Below, piece after piece: positions 1 to 8,030 of a DNA stretch of 47,980 nucleotides. Every line of letters begins with the position of its first letter. The stretch's first letter is position 1. Below the pieces are notes generated by a model, which had not been told where the DNA came from, searched no databases, and saw only the letters and a list, made by a program, of their open reading frames with translations. The stretch is from contig JARGOZ010000035.1 in NCBI GenBank assembly GCA_029213025.1, forward strand, positions 1 to 47,980, written 5' to 3'. Made by a program: the position numbers and the translations under genes. The stretch is from Verrucomicrobiales bacterium. GTDB lineage: Bacteria; Verrucomicrobiota; Verrucomicrobiia; Verrucomicrobiales; DEV007.

Positions 1-41
1 TCATTTACAGTTATCATGGATATACTAATATTTAAGACAGT

Positions 42-2207
42 TTAGAATGCAGTATAACTCACTTTTTTAATTTCATCCAGCGTTGTTAATCCTGCAAGGA
101 CTTGTGTGATACCCTCCTGATAGAGAGTCATAAAACCTGTTTTTAATGCCACTTTCCTCAACTCAGTCTGAGGTGCCTGACGTTCAATCAAATCGGCCAG
201 CTCCGCACTGACTTCGCACATCTCCATCAACGCGAGTCGCCCATTGTAACCGGTATTCCGGCATTCCGGGCAGCCGACCGCTTTGTAGATCGGTGATGTG
301 TCGGGATTTACTTTAAAACCCTGACGATAGAAATGATCCACTATTTCCGGCGAAAGAGGAGTGACCTTTTTGCAATAATTACACAACTTCCTGACAAGAC
401 GCTGAGCTTGCGTCATAGCGAGGGAATCGCCGACGAGATGCGGCTCAACTCCCATGGAAAGAAGCCGGGAAACGGCCCGCAGTGAATCATTCGCGTGCAG
501 GGTTGTCAAAACGAGGTGACCGGTCAAGGCCGCGTTAATCGCGGAAGTCGCGGTTTCCTGGTCACGACACTCCCCGATAAGAATCACATCCGGGTCGGAA
601 CGGAGCAATGCCCGGAGACCGTTGGCGAATGTCAATTCGTGGGTCGGATCGGTCTGAGTCTGGTTAATCCCTTCGATTTCGTATTCGATAGGATCCTCGA
701 TGGTATGAATGTTGATACCTTCTTCGTTCACCGAGTTAATTAAAGCATAAAGAGTAGTGGTCTTACCGGAACCGGTTGGACCGGTAATGAGGACCAATCC
801 CTGGTCGCGCCCCATGACACGTTTTACAATCATGCTTTGGCGCTTCGACATATTCAGGGTGGAGAGCTCTTTCACTCCATCCTGCTTGTCGAGAAATCGC
901 ATAATCACCTTCTGAAACTCATTTCGACAGGGAACCGCAGCAACACGAACATCGACCCGGCGGCTGCCCAACTTCATGGCGAACCGTCCGTCGAGAGCCT
1001 CCTGGCGGCTCTGGCTCATGTTGGAGTAGTTTTTAATCAACGCGATAAACCGGGGCATCAAATCCTCCGGAGCGGTAAATATCGTAGTCAGTTTACCGTC
1101 GATCCTCGCCCGGAATCGAACTACATTATAATACTTTTCGAGGTGAAGGTCTGAGGCCCGGCCGGAAACCGAGGAATACAGAACCCAGTGCATCAATTCT
1201 TCCGGCGTATGGTTGACATTTAACGGATTAATTTCCGCTACATCTTCCGGCTCGATTTCCACCAGGTTTTCCGCTTCGGAAAGACTGAGAGAGCCTTTTT
1301 CGATTTCTATACCTGCGGTCTGCAACCTGGTAGCACAACGGCTGATGGCTCCTTTGATACTGGTCGGGTCCGCAATGACAGGGACGAATTCCACGGGATC
1401 ATTCCCCTGAGACAGCCATTCGTCTTCAAATGCATAGAAATTATCTTCCGCCGTGAGCAAATAGATTTTCTGCCCGCCGTCGTATACCGGATAGACATTA
1501 TGTTTCTCCAGTATCGGCGCGGAAAAAATTTCCTGTCGGGGTGCTTCCTCCCCGTTGAAACAGAGGAAAGAAGGACCTTCCAGCAGATATTTCAAAGCGA
1601 CTCCCAGACCCGGCTCCATCTTGTTGAAGCTGTCCATGTCCATGAAGCCGTTCTTTTCGATAGATTCGGCATGTAGCATACCGAGTCGCTCTACGACCTT
1701 TTCATCGAAAGGATAGGCACTTAACAGCCACTCAAAGGCGGCATCAAAATCATTCGGCTCAAAGCGCGGTGCTTCAAGACCTTCCAACGGATTCCCTTTT
1801 GCGAGTGGATTTACCGAAAGACGCTGAACCAGATCTTTACGAATCGCTTCATACTGCCGTTCGCTAATCGCTATACGAATCCCGAAACAGGAAGGCACAC
1901 CCCACATATCGTCCGACTTCGGATGATGGTGCGCAAAAATAACAAAAGGACCGATATTGGAAACCGGTAGCCAGGGATTGTCAGTCTGCGGAAAACGACC
2001 CAGCTTTCTGAGTAAGGTTTCGGCAGCGATCGAGCACGCTTCTCTGGGTAGCTCGACCGGCAGGACACCGAATTGAACCGCAGTCCCTTCCAATGACATC
2101 AACCCCATCCCCAGAGCATCCCCCATACCGGAATTCGTCGATTCTGTAGAGGTTAAAAAATCACTACCGGAAGATTCTGTCTGCGGCTGTTCAGCTACTA
2201 TACTCAT
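42..2207 (-). CDS. gspE: GspE/PilB-type assembly ATPase
   Basis: Cytoplasmic hexameric ATPase that powers pseudopilus or pilus extension. In the 721 residues the C-terminal motor is complete: Walker A GPTGSGKT at about 476-483, Asp box TIEDPIEYE at 502-510, Walker B DVILIGECRD at 540-549, His box TTLHAND at 568-574, and a four-cysteine zinc site (C609, C612, C646, C649) typical of GspE/PilB and absent from PilT. The first 330 residues are long and poorly conserved, starting with a Ser/Thr-rich tail; they probably hold a diverged GspE N-terminal domain that docks on the PilM/GspL-like protein. It is the last gene of the minus-strand cluster, 106 bases after a pseudopilin gene. No Shine-Dalgarno motif precedes the ATG. 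Seen: motifs. Known: family role. Inferred: secretion versus pilus function cannot be decided from sequence. Confidence 0.95.
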   Translation of the reverse strand: MSIVAEQPQTESSGSDFLTSTESTNSGMGDALGMGLMSLEGTAVQFGVLPVELPREACSIAAETLLRKLGRFPQTDNPWLPVSNIGPFVIFAHHHPKSDDMWGVPSCFGIRIAISERQYEAIRKDLVQRLSVNPLAKGNPLEGLEAPRFEPNDFDAAFEWLLSAYPFDEKVVERLGMLHAESIEKNGFMDMDSFNKMEPGLGVALKYLLEGPSFLCFNGEEAPRQEIFSAPILEKHNVYPVYDGGQKIYLLTAEDNFYAFEDEWLSQGNDPVEFVPVIADPTSIKGAISRCATRLQTAGIEIEKGSLSLSEAENLVEIEPEDVAEINPLNVNHTPEELMHWVLYSSVSGRASDLHLEKYYNVVRFRARIDGKLTTIFTAPEDLMPRFIALIKNYSNMSQSRQEALDGRFAMKLGSRRVDVRVAAVPCRNEFQKVIMRFLDKQDGVKELSTLNMSKRQSMIVKRVMGRDQGLVLITGPTGSGKTTTLYALINSVNEEGINIHTIEDPIEYEIEGINQTQTDPTHELTFANGLRALLRSDPDVILIGECRDQETATSAINAALTGHLVLTTLHANDSLRAVSRLLSMGVEPHLVGDSLAMTQAQRLVRKLCNYCKKVTPLSPEIVDHFYRQGFKVNPDTSPIYKAVGCPECRNTGYNGRLALMEMCEVSAELADLIERQAPQTELRKVALKTGFMTLYQEGITQVLAGLTTLDEIKKVSYTAF

Positions 2208-2313
2208 GAGGTGGTTGGTGAAACTTTATATCCCGGCCATTTCGCCGAAAACTCCGCACGGTTGGATGCAAAAACCGACCGGAGTAGATATACATTATTA
2301 ACAATACTTAAAA

Positions 2314-2901
2314 TTATGGTAAATTCAAACCATCATTTATCGCATCGATCAAATCTTCGCCGGTAAGGCCTTCGACATCGCCGGATTCGTCGGGTTCGTC
2401 TAGAGCGAATTTCGCCGGGGTGAAATCATCAGGATACGTATAATAGGTTTGACCGAGATCAGCCGCTTCGAAATTCACTTTGATTCCGCTGCCTGCTGCA
2501 CCCGGGACGGCAAGCTTCCAGAAACTGCCCGCCCAAACGATTCTGTAATCATCTGTGTTTGAGGATGTTGACGGGCTCCAGTCGCCTCTCATAAAAGGCC
2601 CTGCCACTCCCAACTCGATGTCCGGATCTTTCCACTGGAGAGTGCGTAGAATCTGCATCTCATCCGTAGCGTCTTCATTCTCGCCATTGGACACAAGTTT
2701 ATACTGGGCGTGGCCGAATTCTTTAGTCGCGTTATTTAGCGTTTCGACGAGGTTTTGCGCTACCGTTTTTTTCGAAGCGTCGGTAATTTTCCCGACCTGG
2801 GACACAGCTATTGCCGAAAGAATTCCGACCACTGTTATCATCACGATCACCTCAACGAGGGAAAATCCGTTACTGTGTGTCTGTTTGTTTGGAAAATTCA
2901 T
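2314..2901 (-). CDS. Type IV pilin-like pseudopilin (195 aa)
   Basis: Prepilin-type protein. A short basic leader ends at G12, followed by FSLVE with the conserved Glu at +5 and a hydrophobic helix of about 20 residues, so a prepilin peptidase should cut between G12 and F13. The rest is a globular head rich in Asp/Glu, with no cysteine pair. It is one of four consecutive pseudopilin genes (2314-4330) between the platform protein gene and the assembly ATPase gene. The acidic C-terminal tail may bind calcium as in GspG, but no exact GspG signature was recognised, so this is a guess. No prepilin peptidase gene is present in this window. Confidence 0.88.
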   Translation of the reverse strand: MNFPNKQTHSNGFSLVEVIVMITVVGILSAIAVSQVGKITDASKKTVAQNLVETLNNATKEFGHAQYKLVSNGENEDATDEMQILRTLQWKDPDIELGVAGPFMRGDWSPSTSSNTDDYRIVWAGSFWKLAVPGAAGSGIKVNFEAADLGQTYYTYPDDFTPAKFALDEPDESGDVEGLTGEDLIDAINDGLNLP

Positions 2902-2921
2902 TGTTTGAAATGCCAGATTCT

Positions 2922-3314
2922 TTAGTAGCTGAATGCGGCACCACCAGTGACCTTTAATTCGGACTTAACCAGATTGTTCAGGTCAGTCGGAGGAGTAATT
3001 ACATAGCCGGCCGGTTGAAATTCGGCCAATGTAGTGGGAGCGAAGGAAAGGTAGGGTCTGATTAATGTATATCGTTGCTCGGCATTCTTCGTGCTCCAGT
3101 CCGAGGCTACGGCATCTCTACCGTTCGCCTGAATGTAGGCAGCGACGCCCATATTGACACCCTCCGCCCGTGTAATAGCCAGCTGTCGCTCTGAATCCTC
3201 TTTGATAGCGACAATGTTAGGTATAGCGAGGAAGGCTATGATTCCGATGATCCCCACTGCGGCCAAAACCTCGACCAGTGAAAATCCTGCGTTTCGTGTT
3301 TTGATGTGTTTCAT
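2922..3314 (-). CDS. Type IV pilin-like pseudopilin (130 aa)
   Basis: Short prepilin-type protein: basic leader MKHIKTRNAG, cleavage expected after G10, then FSLVEVL with Glu at +5 and a roughly 20-residue hydrophobic helix. The head domain is only about 90 residues with no cysteines. It lies 20 bases upstream of the 195-residue pseudopilin gene and 28 bases downstream of the 156-residue one, so these genes are probably co-transcribed. By size it could be a minor subunit. The first 40 residues align by eye with the neighbouring pseudopilins, while the heads do not, suggesting old duplications with diverged heads. Confidence 0.87.
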   Translation of the reverse strand: MKHIKTRNAGFSLVEVLAAVGIIGIIAFLAIPNIVAIKEDSERQLAITRAEGVNMGVAAYIQANGRDAVASDWSTKNAEQRYTLIRPYLSFAPTTLAEFQPAGYVITPPTDLNNLVKSELKVTGGAAFSY

Positions 3315-3342
3315 GATTTGTGAAGAAAATTGAGAAGCTATA

Positions 3343-3813
3343 CTATTTTAACTCGACTTTAGGATATGATGAGGCGGCCCAATCTTCGAGGGCCAGATAC
3401 TGGTCGGTTTTCTTTAGAGCCTGGCTCTGAATTTTACCGTCGTCCGAAGTATTTTTAATAAGGTGAGCCAGGGTTGATTCATCGAGATAGGCACCAACCA
3501 GATTGAGTTTCGCTTTCGCTGTTTCCGCCCCGTTGTAGGCGGCCATGGCGCCGGAAAGGCCTACGTTTAGCATTACGCCGTCGTCATTTGCTTCAAATGC
3601 GGCTGACTTGCTGTTTACCCAGGCGTTCACCGCATTTTGAACGGCGGCTTGCTGCTGCCTTGCGATAACTTTTCGGGTATCCTGGGCGGCACCGGTAAAG
3701 GCGGAAATAACCAGTGCTGACATGACTCCTATAACTGCAATCACGATCAGCATCTCTACCATAGTAAATCCCTGAGAAAGCCGGGATCTTTTAAAATTTT
3801 TTGTGTTTATCAT
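3343..3813 (-). CDS. Type IV pilin-like pseudopilin (156 aa)
   Basis: Prepilin-type protein with the leader MINTKNFKRSRLSQG, cleavage expected after G15, then FTMVEML and a hydrophobic helix. The reading frame stays open for 30 more codons upstream (to 3903), but that stretch crosses a perfect 9-bp inverted repeat and would give an atypical leader, so the ATG at 3813 is chosen. This start gives a normal short basic leader. The head contains many Ala and Lys and no cysteines. The gene sits downstream of the probable major pseudopilin gene, separated from it by the stem-loop at 3864-3894, which may set its expression lower. Confidence 0.85.
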   Translation of the reverse strand: MINTKNFKRSRLSQGFTMVEMLIVIAVIGVMSALVISAFTGAAQDTRKVIARQQQAAVQNAVNAWVNSKSAAFEANDDGVMLNVGLSGAMAAYNGAETAKAKLNLVGAYLDESTLAHLIKNTSDDGKIQSQALKKTDQYLALEDWAASSYPKVELK

Positions 3814-3863
3814 CGGGCAGAAGTATTTGATGGAAAATGAGATGGGTGAAAGAGAGGAGCAAG

Positions 3864-3894
3864 AGCGGTCCGCCGGGTGTCCCAACGGACCGCT
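3864..3894 (-). promoter_or_regulatory. Strong stem-loop after the probable major pseudopilin gene
   Basis: Perfect 9-bp inverted repeat, AGCGGTCCG at 3864-3872 and CGGACCGCT at 3886-3894, with a 13-base loop that can itself form GGG/CCC pairs. It begins 25 bases past the pseudopilin stop on the transcribed strand and has no T-run after it, so it fits an mRNA-stabilising or partial-termination loop better than a full intrinsic terminator. Such loops commonly raise the level of an upstream structural subunit over downstream genes; that role here is inferred. Confidence 0.6.
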
Positions 3895-3919
3895 GATTAA
3901 CATCGTAATACGAAATTAC

Positions 3920-4330
3920 TTAGTTCTGAGGAGCTCCTGTGTAGATCAAAGAAGCTGAATTGGCGTCCCATGAAAGGAAACCAACTGCACCGGCTTTTTC
4001 CTGAGCACTCAAGTTAGGCACACCGAAGAATGCGTTGTAGAACGGTCCTGCTTCCTCGATTTTCTTACCCGTTACGATAGCAGCAACGATAGTTGCTTCA
4101 TCCTGATTGTCAGTTGCGTCAGCATCAAAGTCCCAACCAGCTGCCTGTGCAGAAGCGTAGATCGAAGCAATGCTCTGAGCATTACGACGATTGGTAGCAT
4201 CTTTAGCGGACTCGTTGATTCTTCCGATCTGAGGAACGGCGATAGCTGCAATAATTCCGATAACAGCGATCACGACAAGCATTTCAACAAGTGAGAACCC
4301 TTTGTTCAATGCTACTTTTGTGTTTTTCAT
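3920..4330 (-). CDS. Probable major pseudopilin (136 aa)
   Basis: Prepilin-type protein with leader MKNTKVALNKG, cleavage expected after G11, then FSLVEMLVVIAVIGIIAAIA. The mature part is about 125 residues, Ala-rich, without cysteines. It is proposed as the main fibre subunit because it is isolated transcriptionally: a 271-base AT-rich gap with a terminator-like hairpin lies upstream, and a 9-bp stem-loop lies 25 bases downstream. The sequence before the ATG is A/C-rich (AACATAACTAAAACAAATAC) with no Shine-Dalgarno motif. The pilin fold and cleavage site are visible; the label major is inferred from layout only. Confidence 0.87.
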   Translation of the reverse strand: MKNTKVALNKGFSLVEMLVVIAVIGIIAAIAVPQIGRINESAKDATNRRNAQSIASIYASAQAAGWDFDADATDNQDEATIVAAIVTGKKIEEAGPFYNAFFGVPNLSAQEKAGAVGFLSWDANSASLIYTGAPQN

Positions 4331-4369
4331 GTATTTGTTTTAGTTATGTTTTGGTTATGTTTGGGGAAT

Positions 4370-4480
4370 GGTTAATTCCCGTTTGGAAATTTAATATAAA
4401 CTATAATTTTTATAATTAAAATAGTTTTTATGATTATTTTTAATTTATTTTTACTGTTTGGTTCTGCGGATATAAAAAAT
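4370..4480 (-). promoter_or_regulatory. AT-rich leader/promoter region of the probable major pseudopilin gene
   Basis: About 110 bases of strikingly AT-rich DNA (TATAAT-like and TATATT-like strings on both strands) lie directly upstream of the 136-residue pseudopilin gene, after the hairpin that follows gspF. No confident -35/-10 pair could be picked because the region is too AT-rich. A strong separate promoter here is inferred. Confidence 0.4.
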
Positions 4481-4537
4481 CGGCGGCCTTTGGAGATCAG
4501 CTTCGTAGGTTAGCTTTTAATTCTCTTCCGGCCGCCG
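4468..4537 (-). terminator. Terminator-like hairpin after gspF
   Basis: On the minus strand CGGCGGCC (4537-4530) pairs perfectly with GGCCGCCG (4488-4481) over a 41-base loop that contains a smaller AGCT/AGCT pairing, and is followed at once by ATTTTTTATA. The stem-then-T pattern fits an intrinsic terminator for the transcript coming from the upstream assembly genes, although the loop is long. Confidence 0.5.
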
Positions 4538-4544
4538 GCAGTCT

Positions 4545-4587
4545 GATTCAACAGGGTACAATCCCGAATCAAACAGGGTACAATTTG
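4545..4587 (+). repeat. 22-bp-period intergenic repeat, cluster A (2 units)
   Basis: Two exact copies of AACAGGGTACA at 4550-4560 and 4572-4582, start to start 22 bp, with flanks resembling GATTC before and ATCCCG after. The cluster lies between the gspF stop (19 bases away) and the terminator-like hairpin. It belongs to a five-cluster family in this window. Confidence 0.9.
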
Positions 4588-4601
4588 TATAGTTCGCTTC
4601 T

Positions 4602-5825
4602 CTACTTCTTCAAAAGTGCGTCTCCGAGACTGAAAACAGGGGCGTAGATCGCATATACAAGGCCGGCAACCAGGCTGCCCAGAAGGACAATGGTGATCGG
4701 CTCGATCAGTTTGTCGATTTGATTGGCAATCGTATCCAGCTCGTCTTCGTAGTCTTCTGCAATTTCATCCAACAGTTCGGTTCCGGATCCGGTTTCAGCG
4801 GCCACTTCCATCAAACCACAAATCATCCGGCCGTCATCACCAAGCCAGTGGGACTCGATAAGGAATGCATCCGGCATGGTCCGGCCGTTAAGGATGTGTT
4901 TCTTTACGGCATTGAAGAATTTCTTGTAGTGATGGTGCCAACAGGTATCTGCAGTAATCTCCAGAGCGGTGGACATACGGACATTCGCTCCGATCAGCAG
5001 GGCCAGTGTCCTGAACCCGATCGCCGCGGCGGATTTTCGAATAATATTACTGATAGAAGGCAGCTTCAGAAAGAAATTCTGGACTGATGGTACCGCACTG
5101 ATTTTTCCCCAGTTTTTGAAGAACAGGAAAAGACCGATAACCGGTAAGGCAGCCAACCACGGTTGCTGAAGCAGAATTTCAGAAAACCGCATCATGATTT
5201 TGGTCGGAACTGGCAGTTCTGATCCGAGCGATGCGTAGAGTTTACTCATTGCCGGAACAAGGGTAAAACTCATCGCAATCACTACACCGATACCGATGGT
5301 AACAACCACTCCCGGATAGATCATTCCGGTTTTGAGCTTTTTCACGATCCGTGAACTTTTCTTTTGCGAGTTCGCTATCCGGCGAAAGATTTCCGGAAGT
5401 TTACCGGACTCTTCACCTGCACGAATCAGAGCGATCACATCGTCGCTGAAGATTTTGGTCCTCTTCCCCATCGCATCGCTCATCTTTTCGCCCTGAGACA
5501 ATTCGTCAGCGATATCAGCGATGGCCCCTTTCATAGTGGGAGACCGCACCCGGCTGGCCTGGAGCTGGAAACTTTTGATGATCGGTATGTTTCTCTCGAA
5601 ACACCGCGCCAATCCCCCGAACAGAGCGACCTTATCGTCGAGGGGAATCTTAGCCGACGTCAAACGGGTCACCGTTTCGTCTATACCGGTAACATCTTTA
5701 ACCTGCGCCGTTTCTACAGATGTTTTACCGGCTCCAATGAGAGCTTTATCATCCGTTCCGGTATCGATAATGATATTCGATTTCCGGCCCGAGTGAACGT
5801 TGGTTAATTCTACTTTTTTTAACAT
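4602..5825 (-). CDS. gspF: GspF/PilC inner-membrane platform protein
   Basis: Polytopic inner-membrane protein on which the assembly ATPase and pseudopilins work. The 407 residues contain two copies of the GspF cytoplasmic helical domain (about 65-185 and 265-385) and three hydrophobic segments at about 168-190, 222-236 and 374-396, the usual family layout. The first motif, with FGGLARCFERNIPI near 69-82 and IRAGEESGKLPEIFRRI near 134-150, is typical. The first 60 residues are a soluble tail. It follows the small pseudopilin gene by 36 bases. After it, the AACAGGGTACA repeat and a terminator-like hairpin interrupt the cluster. Secretion versus pilus use is not decided by this protein. Confidence 0.95.
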   Translation of the reverse strand: MLKKVELTNVHSGRKSNIIIDTGTDDKALIGAGKTSVETAQVKDVTGIDETVTRLTSAKIPLDDKVALFGGLARCFERNIPIIKSFQLQASRVRSPTMKGAIADIADELSQGEKMSDAMGKRTKIFSDDVIALIRAGEESGKLPEIFRRIANSQKKSSRIVKKLKTGMIYPGVVVTIGIGVVIAMSFTLVPAMSKLYASLGSELPVPTKIMMRFSEILLQQPWLAALPVIGLFLFFKNWGKISAVPSVQNFFLKLPSISNIIRKSAAAIGFRTLALLIGANVRMSTALEITADTCWHHHYKKFFNAVKKHILNGRTMPDAFLIESHWLGDDGRMICGLMEVAAETGSGTELLDEIAEDYEDELDTIANQIDKLIEPITIVLLGSLVAGLVYAIYAPVFSLGDALLKK

Positions 5826-5861
5826 TTTGGTGAAGGGTTAATGATAGAGTTTCTGTTAGTT

Positions 5862-6299
5862 TCAGGGATTGGATCGGAATACTTTAACCGAATGGCTTCG
5901 GACCTTCGAGCTATCCCCACCCGTCCATGACTTTTCGCTGGCCGAATTGGCACTTGTCGCTGCTGAAGGTTTGAACTGCACAGTAATTTGCGTTACATCG
6001 ATAGTTCCCAGTCCCGACACCGTCGGCGTTTCTGAAGCGTAAGAAAGATTCGAAACAGCCGGATCGTTTGTTAAAAGATCCCCTATGTCAGCGGTATCGA
6101 ATCCCAATTGATAAAGCGCCGCCGCGTTTTCGAGGTGATTCATCACCCTCACCGTTCGTTCCGACATTTCCTCCTGGGAAACCATCGACAGACTTAGCGA
6201 GGACGCCGCCCCGATAGCAACCATCATCACCGCACTTGCAACCAGTGTTTCAATAAGGGTATACCCCTTACTGCACCGGTTTTGAGAAGTATTTTTCAT
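5862..6299 (-). CDS. Minor pseudopilin, PilV/GspI-like (145 aa)
   Basis: Prepilin-type protein with leader MKNTSQNRCSKG, cleavage expected after G12, then YTLIETLVASAVMMVAIGAAS; Glu at +5 is kept. The ETLVA string and the small size resemble minor pseudopilins of the PilV/GspI type. Upstream in-frame ATGs at 6347 and 6329 would overlap the preceding gene and give an unusual leader, so 6299 is preferred; that start leaves a 22-base gap. The head (about 100 residues) is Ser/Thr-rich. It sits beside PilX-like and PilW-like genes, the typical company of tip-initiating minor pilins. Confidence 0.83.
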   Translation of the reverse strand: MKNTSQNRCSKGYTLIETLVASAVMMVAIGAASSLSLSMVSQEEMSERTVRVMNHLENAAALYQLGFDTADIGDLLTNDPAVSNLSYASETPTVSGLGTIDVTQITVQFKPSAATSANSASEKSWTGGDSSKVRSHSVKVFRSNP

Positions 6300-6321
6300 A
6301 CCATGTTCCGTAATCATATTT

Positions 6322-8004
6322 TTATTTGTAGGTTTCAATCCAGGCATTCCTGCTCACCAGGGATTCGATAAATTCTGTATCCTCTTCCTGGTCGAGAAAC
6401 AGGGTGCCGCCACTAACTCTGATAGAGTGATCGGCGCGAATCCCTCCGAAAAGAGTGGCCGTTGATACGCCGGTCACATCCCAGTGCTGGCTCACACCTT
6501 CGGTCTCTGTGATCATCCGCCACTGGACATAGGGGGTTGAACCGGTAAACAAAAAGATGGTTTGATTGGTCCCGAGAGCAGACGGGTTTCCGGATGAATC
6601 GATCAGGCCGGCCCCGTCGAGAACACCGGTTTGAGATATAGCAAGAGCCATTCTCCGCTGGTTGGTCAATCCATCGAGATGAACCCGGGATAAGAACACG
6701 TTATCGGAATTTTTTATTACCACCGCCCGGGGTTGCATCAGTTTGGCTGCATCCCCTTCCACGGATGTATCCTGCCCGAGCAACTCGAGCCGGGTAACGT
6801 TGTCCAATATCAGATTGGGCAGGTATACCGAATCAAGATTCACAGTTACCGTCCCGCTACCGTCACTGATATAGCTGAATCCGGTACTTTTCAGTAGCGC
6901 CTTTCTGGCGGCTTCTCCGACCGGGTGGACCGGGTCTCCCAGATCGATCATGATATCATCAGGAAGCGGAGCCTGCGCATTCAACAGCGGGATGAGATAC
7001 GTATTGCCGATCGATGGCACCCGGTTGATCAATGCCATCATTACATCTGATGACAGGGGCGAATTTGCCGCCAGCAAGCCGACAACGGCAGGAACAGCCT
7101 GACCCAGATCCTGAATCAACCCGATCAAAGTCGAGTCATTTAATTTCGGGGCTACTGAGTCCACTCCCAACCCGTCTGTAACTTCAATAATACCATCAAT
7201 ATTCGCCTCGCCTCCGAGAGACGCCAATCTGCTGATGTAGGAATTCACCCCGGTCTCAGAATTATCTACAATGTCGAGTTCACCTCCATAGCTATTGCCA
7301 CTGGCGACTTTGCCCATTGTTTGCTTGTAACCGATATAGTTCGAAGGTTTGATAGCTTCTTCATCCGGGTTCTCAAGCACCAGCTTGGGAGCGTTTGTTT
7401 TCGGAACAATTACCTCCTCAGATCTTACCGTTGAGCTGACATCCTGGTAATAATCACCGCCCCAAAATACAGCTCGACCTTTTACCTTAAGGTCGCCGGA
7501 AATTCGCATCTGTTCCGCAGTAACCTCTGCTGTAGGATGGATTGAAAGCAAATCCCCTCCCAAAGCGGGATTGTAGCTTCTCAATTGATACTGCATAGGA
7601 TACTCCGCAACCCCGTCGTTCACTTTTACAGCAATATCCCTGGAAAAGGCGCGCCCCGGCGCTGCTCCGGTGGGGTGGGTTCTGGCGGCATCTCCAAAAG
7701 ACAGGGCCGGGGAATCAAACGCCCCCACTTTGACACTTGCCCATGTGCTGTACGAATAAGTCGTTTCGGAGTCGAGGACAGCTTCATCACCAAGGTGATT
7801 TTGATATAGTACCTCGCGCCCCAGAGCCATACTGTTATTGAACCTGACCCTGCGGTCGAGTCCCTCATACTGTGCCTCGGCGACAGATGAACGGGCCCCT
7901 ATAATTGATACTGTGGCGAGAACACCAATCGTGCCGATAGCACAGACCACCAGGGCTACGACAAGAACACTTGCGTTATCTTTACGGAATTTTTTTTCTT
8001 TCAT
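6322..8004 (-). CDS. PilX/GspK-like large minor component (560 aa)
   Basis: Large exported or membrane-anchored protein with a basic N-terminus (MKEKKFRKDN) followed by one hydrophobic segment, about residues 11-35. No Gly-Phe-x-x-x-Glu prepilin site is visible: the Glu at +5 is missing and there is no Gly at the expected cut, as in PilX- and GspK-like proteins. The remaining 500 residues are Ser/Gly/Asp-rich and look beta-rich (many short VxVxG and NVxLSRVxLDG runs), reminiscent of a beta-solenoid, but no named domain was recognised. It lies between PilW-like and PilV-like genes. It may form the pseudopilus tip or carry an adhesive head; both are inference. Confidence 0.7.
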   Translation of the reverse strand: MKEKKFRKDNASVLVVALVVCAIGTIGVLATVSIIGARSSVAEAQYEGLDRRVRFNNSMALGREVLYQNHLGDEAVLDSETTYSYSTWASVKVGAFDSPALSFGDAARTHPTGAAPGRAFSRDIAVKVNDGVAEYPMQYQLRSYNPALGGDLLSIHPTAEVTAEQMRISGDLKVKGRAVFWGGDYYQDVSSTVRSEEVIVPKTNAPKLVLENPDEEAIKPSNYIGYKQTMGKVASGNSYGGELDIVDNSETGVNSYISRLASLGGEANIDGIIEVTDGLGVDSVAPKLNDSTLIGLIQDLGQAVPAVVGLLAANSPLSSDVMMALINRVPSIGNTYLIPLLNAQAPLPDDIMIDLGDPVHPVGEAARKALLKSTGFSYISDGSGTVTVNLDSVYLPNLILDNVTRLELLGQDTSVEGDAAKLMQPRAVVIKNSDNVFLSRVHLDGLTNQRRMALAISQTGVLDGAGLIDSSGNPSALGTNQTIFLFTGSTPYVQWRMITETEGVSQHWDVTGVSTATLFGGIRADHSIRVSGGTLFLDQEEDTEFIESLVSRNAWIETYK

Positions 8005-8030
8005 AGCAGTTTTTAATCGTGTCTGACCGG

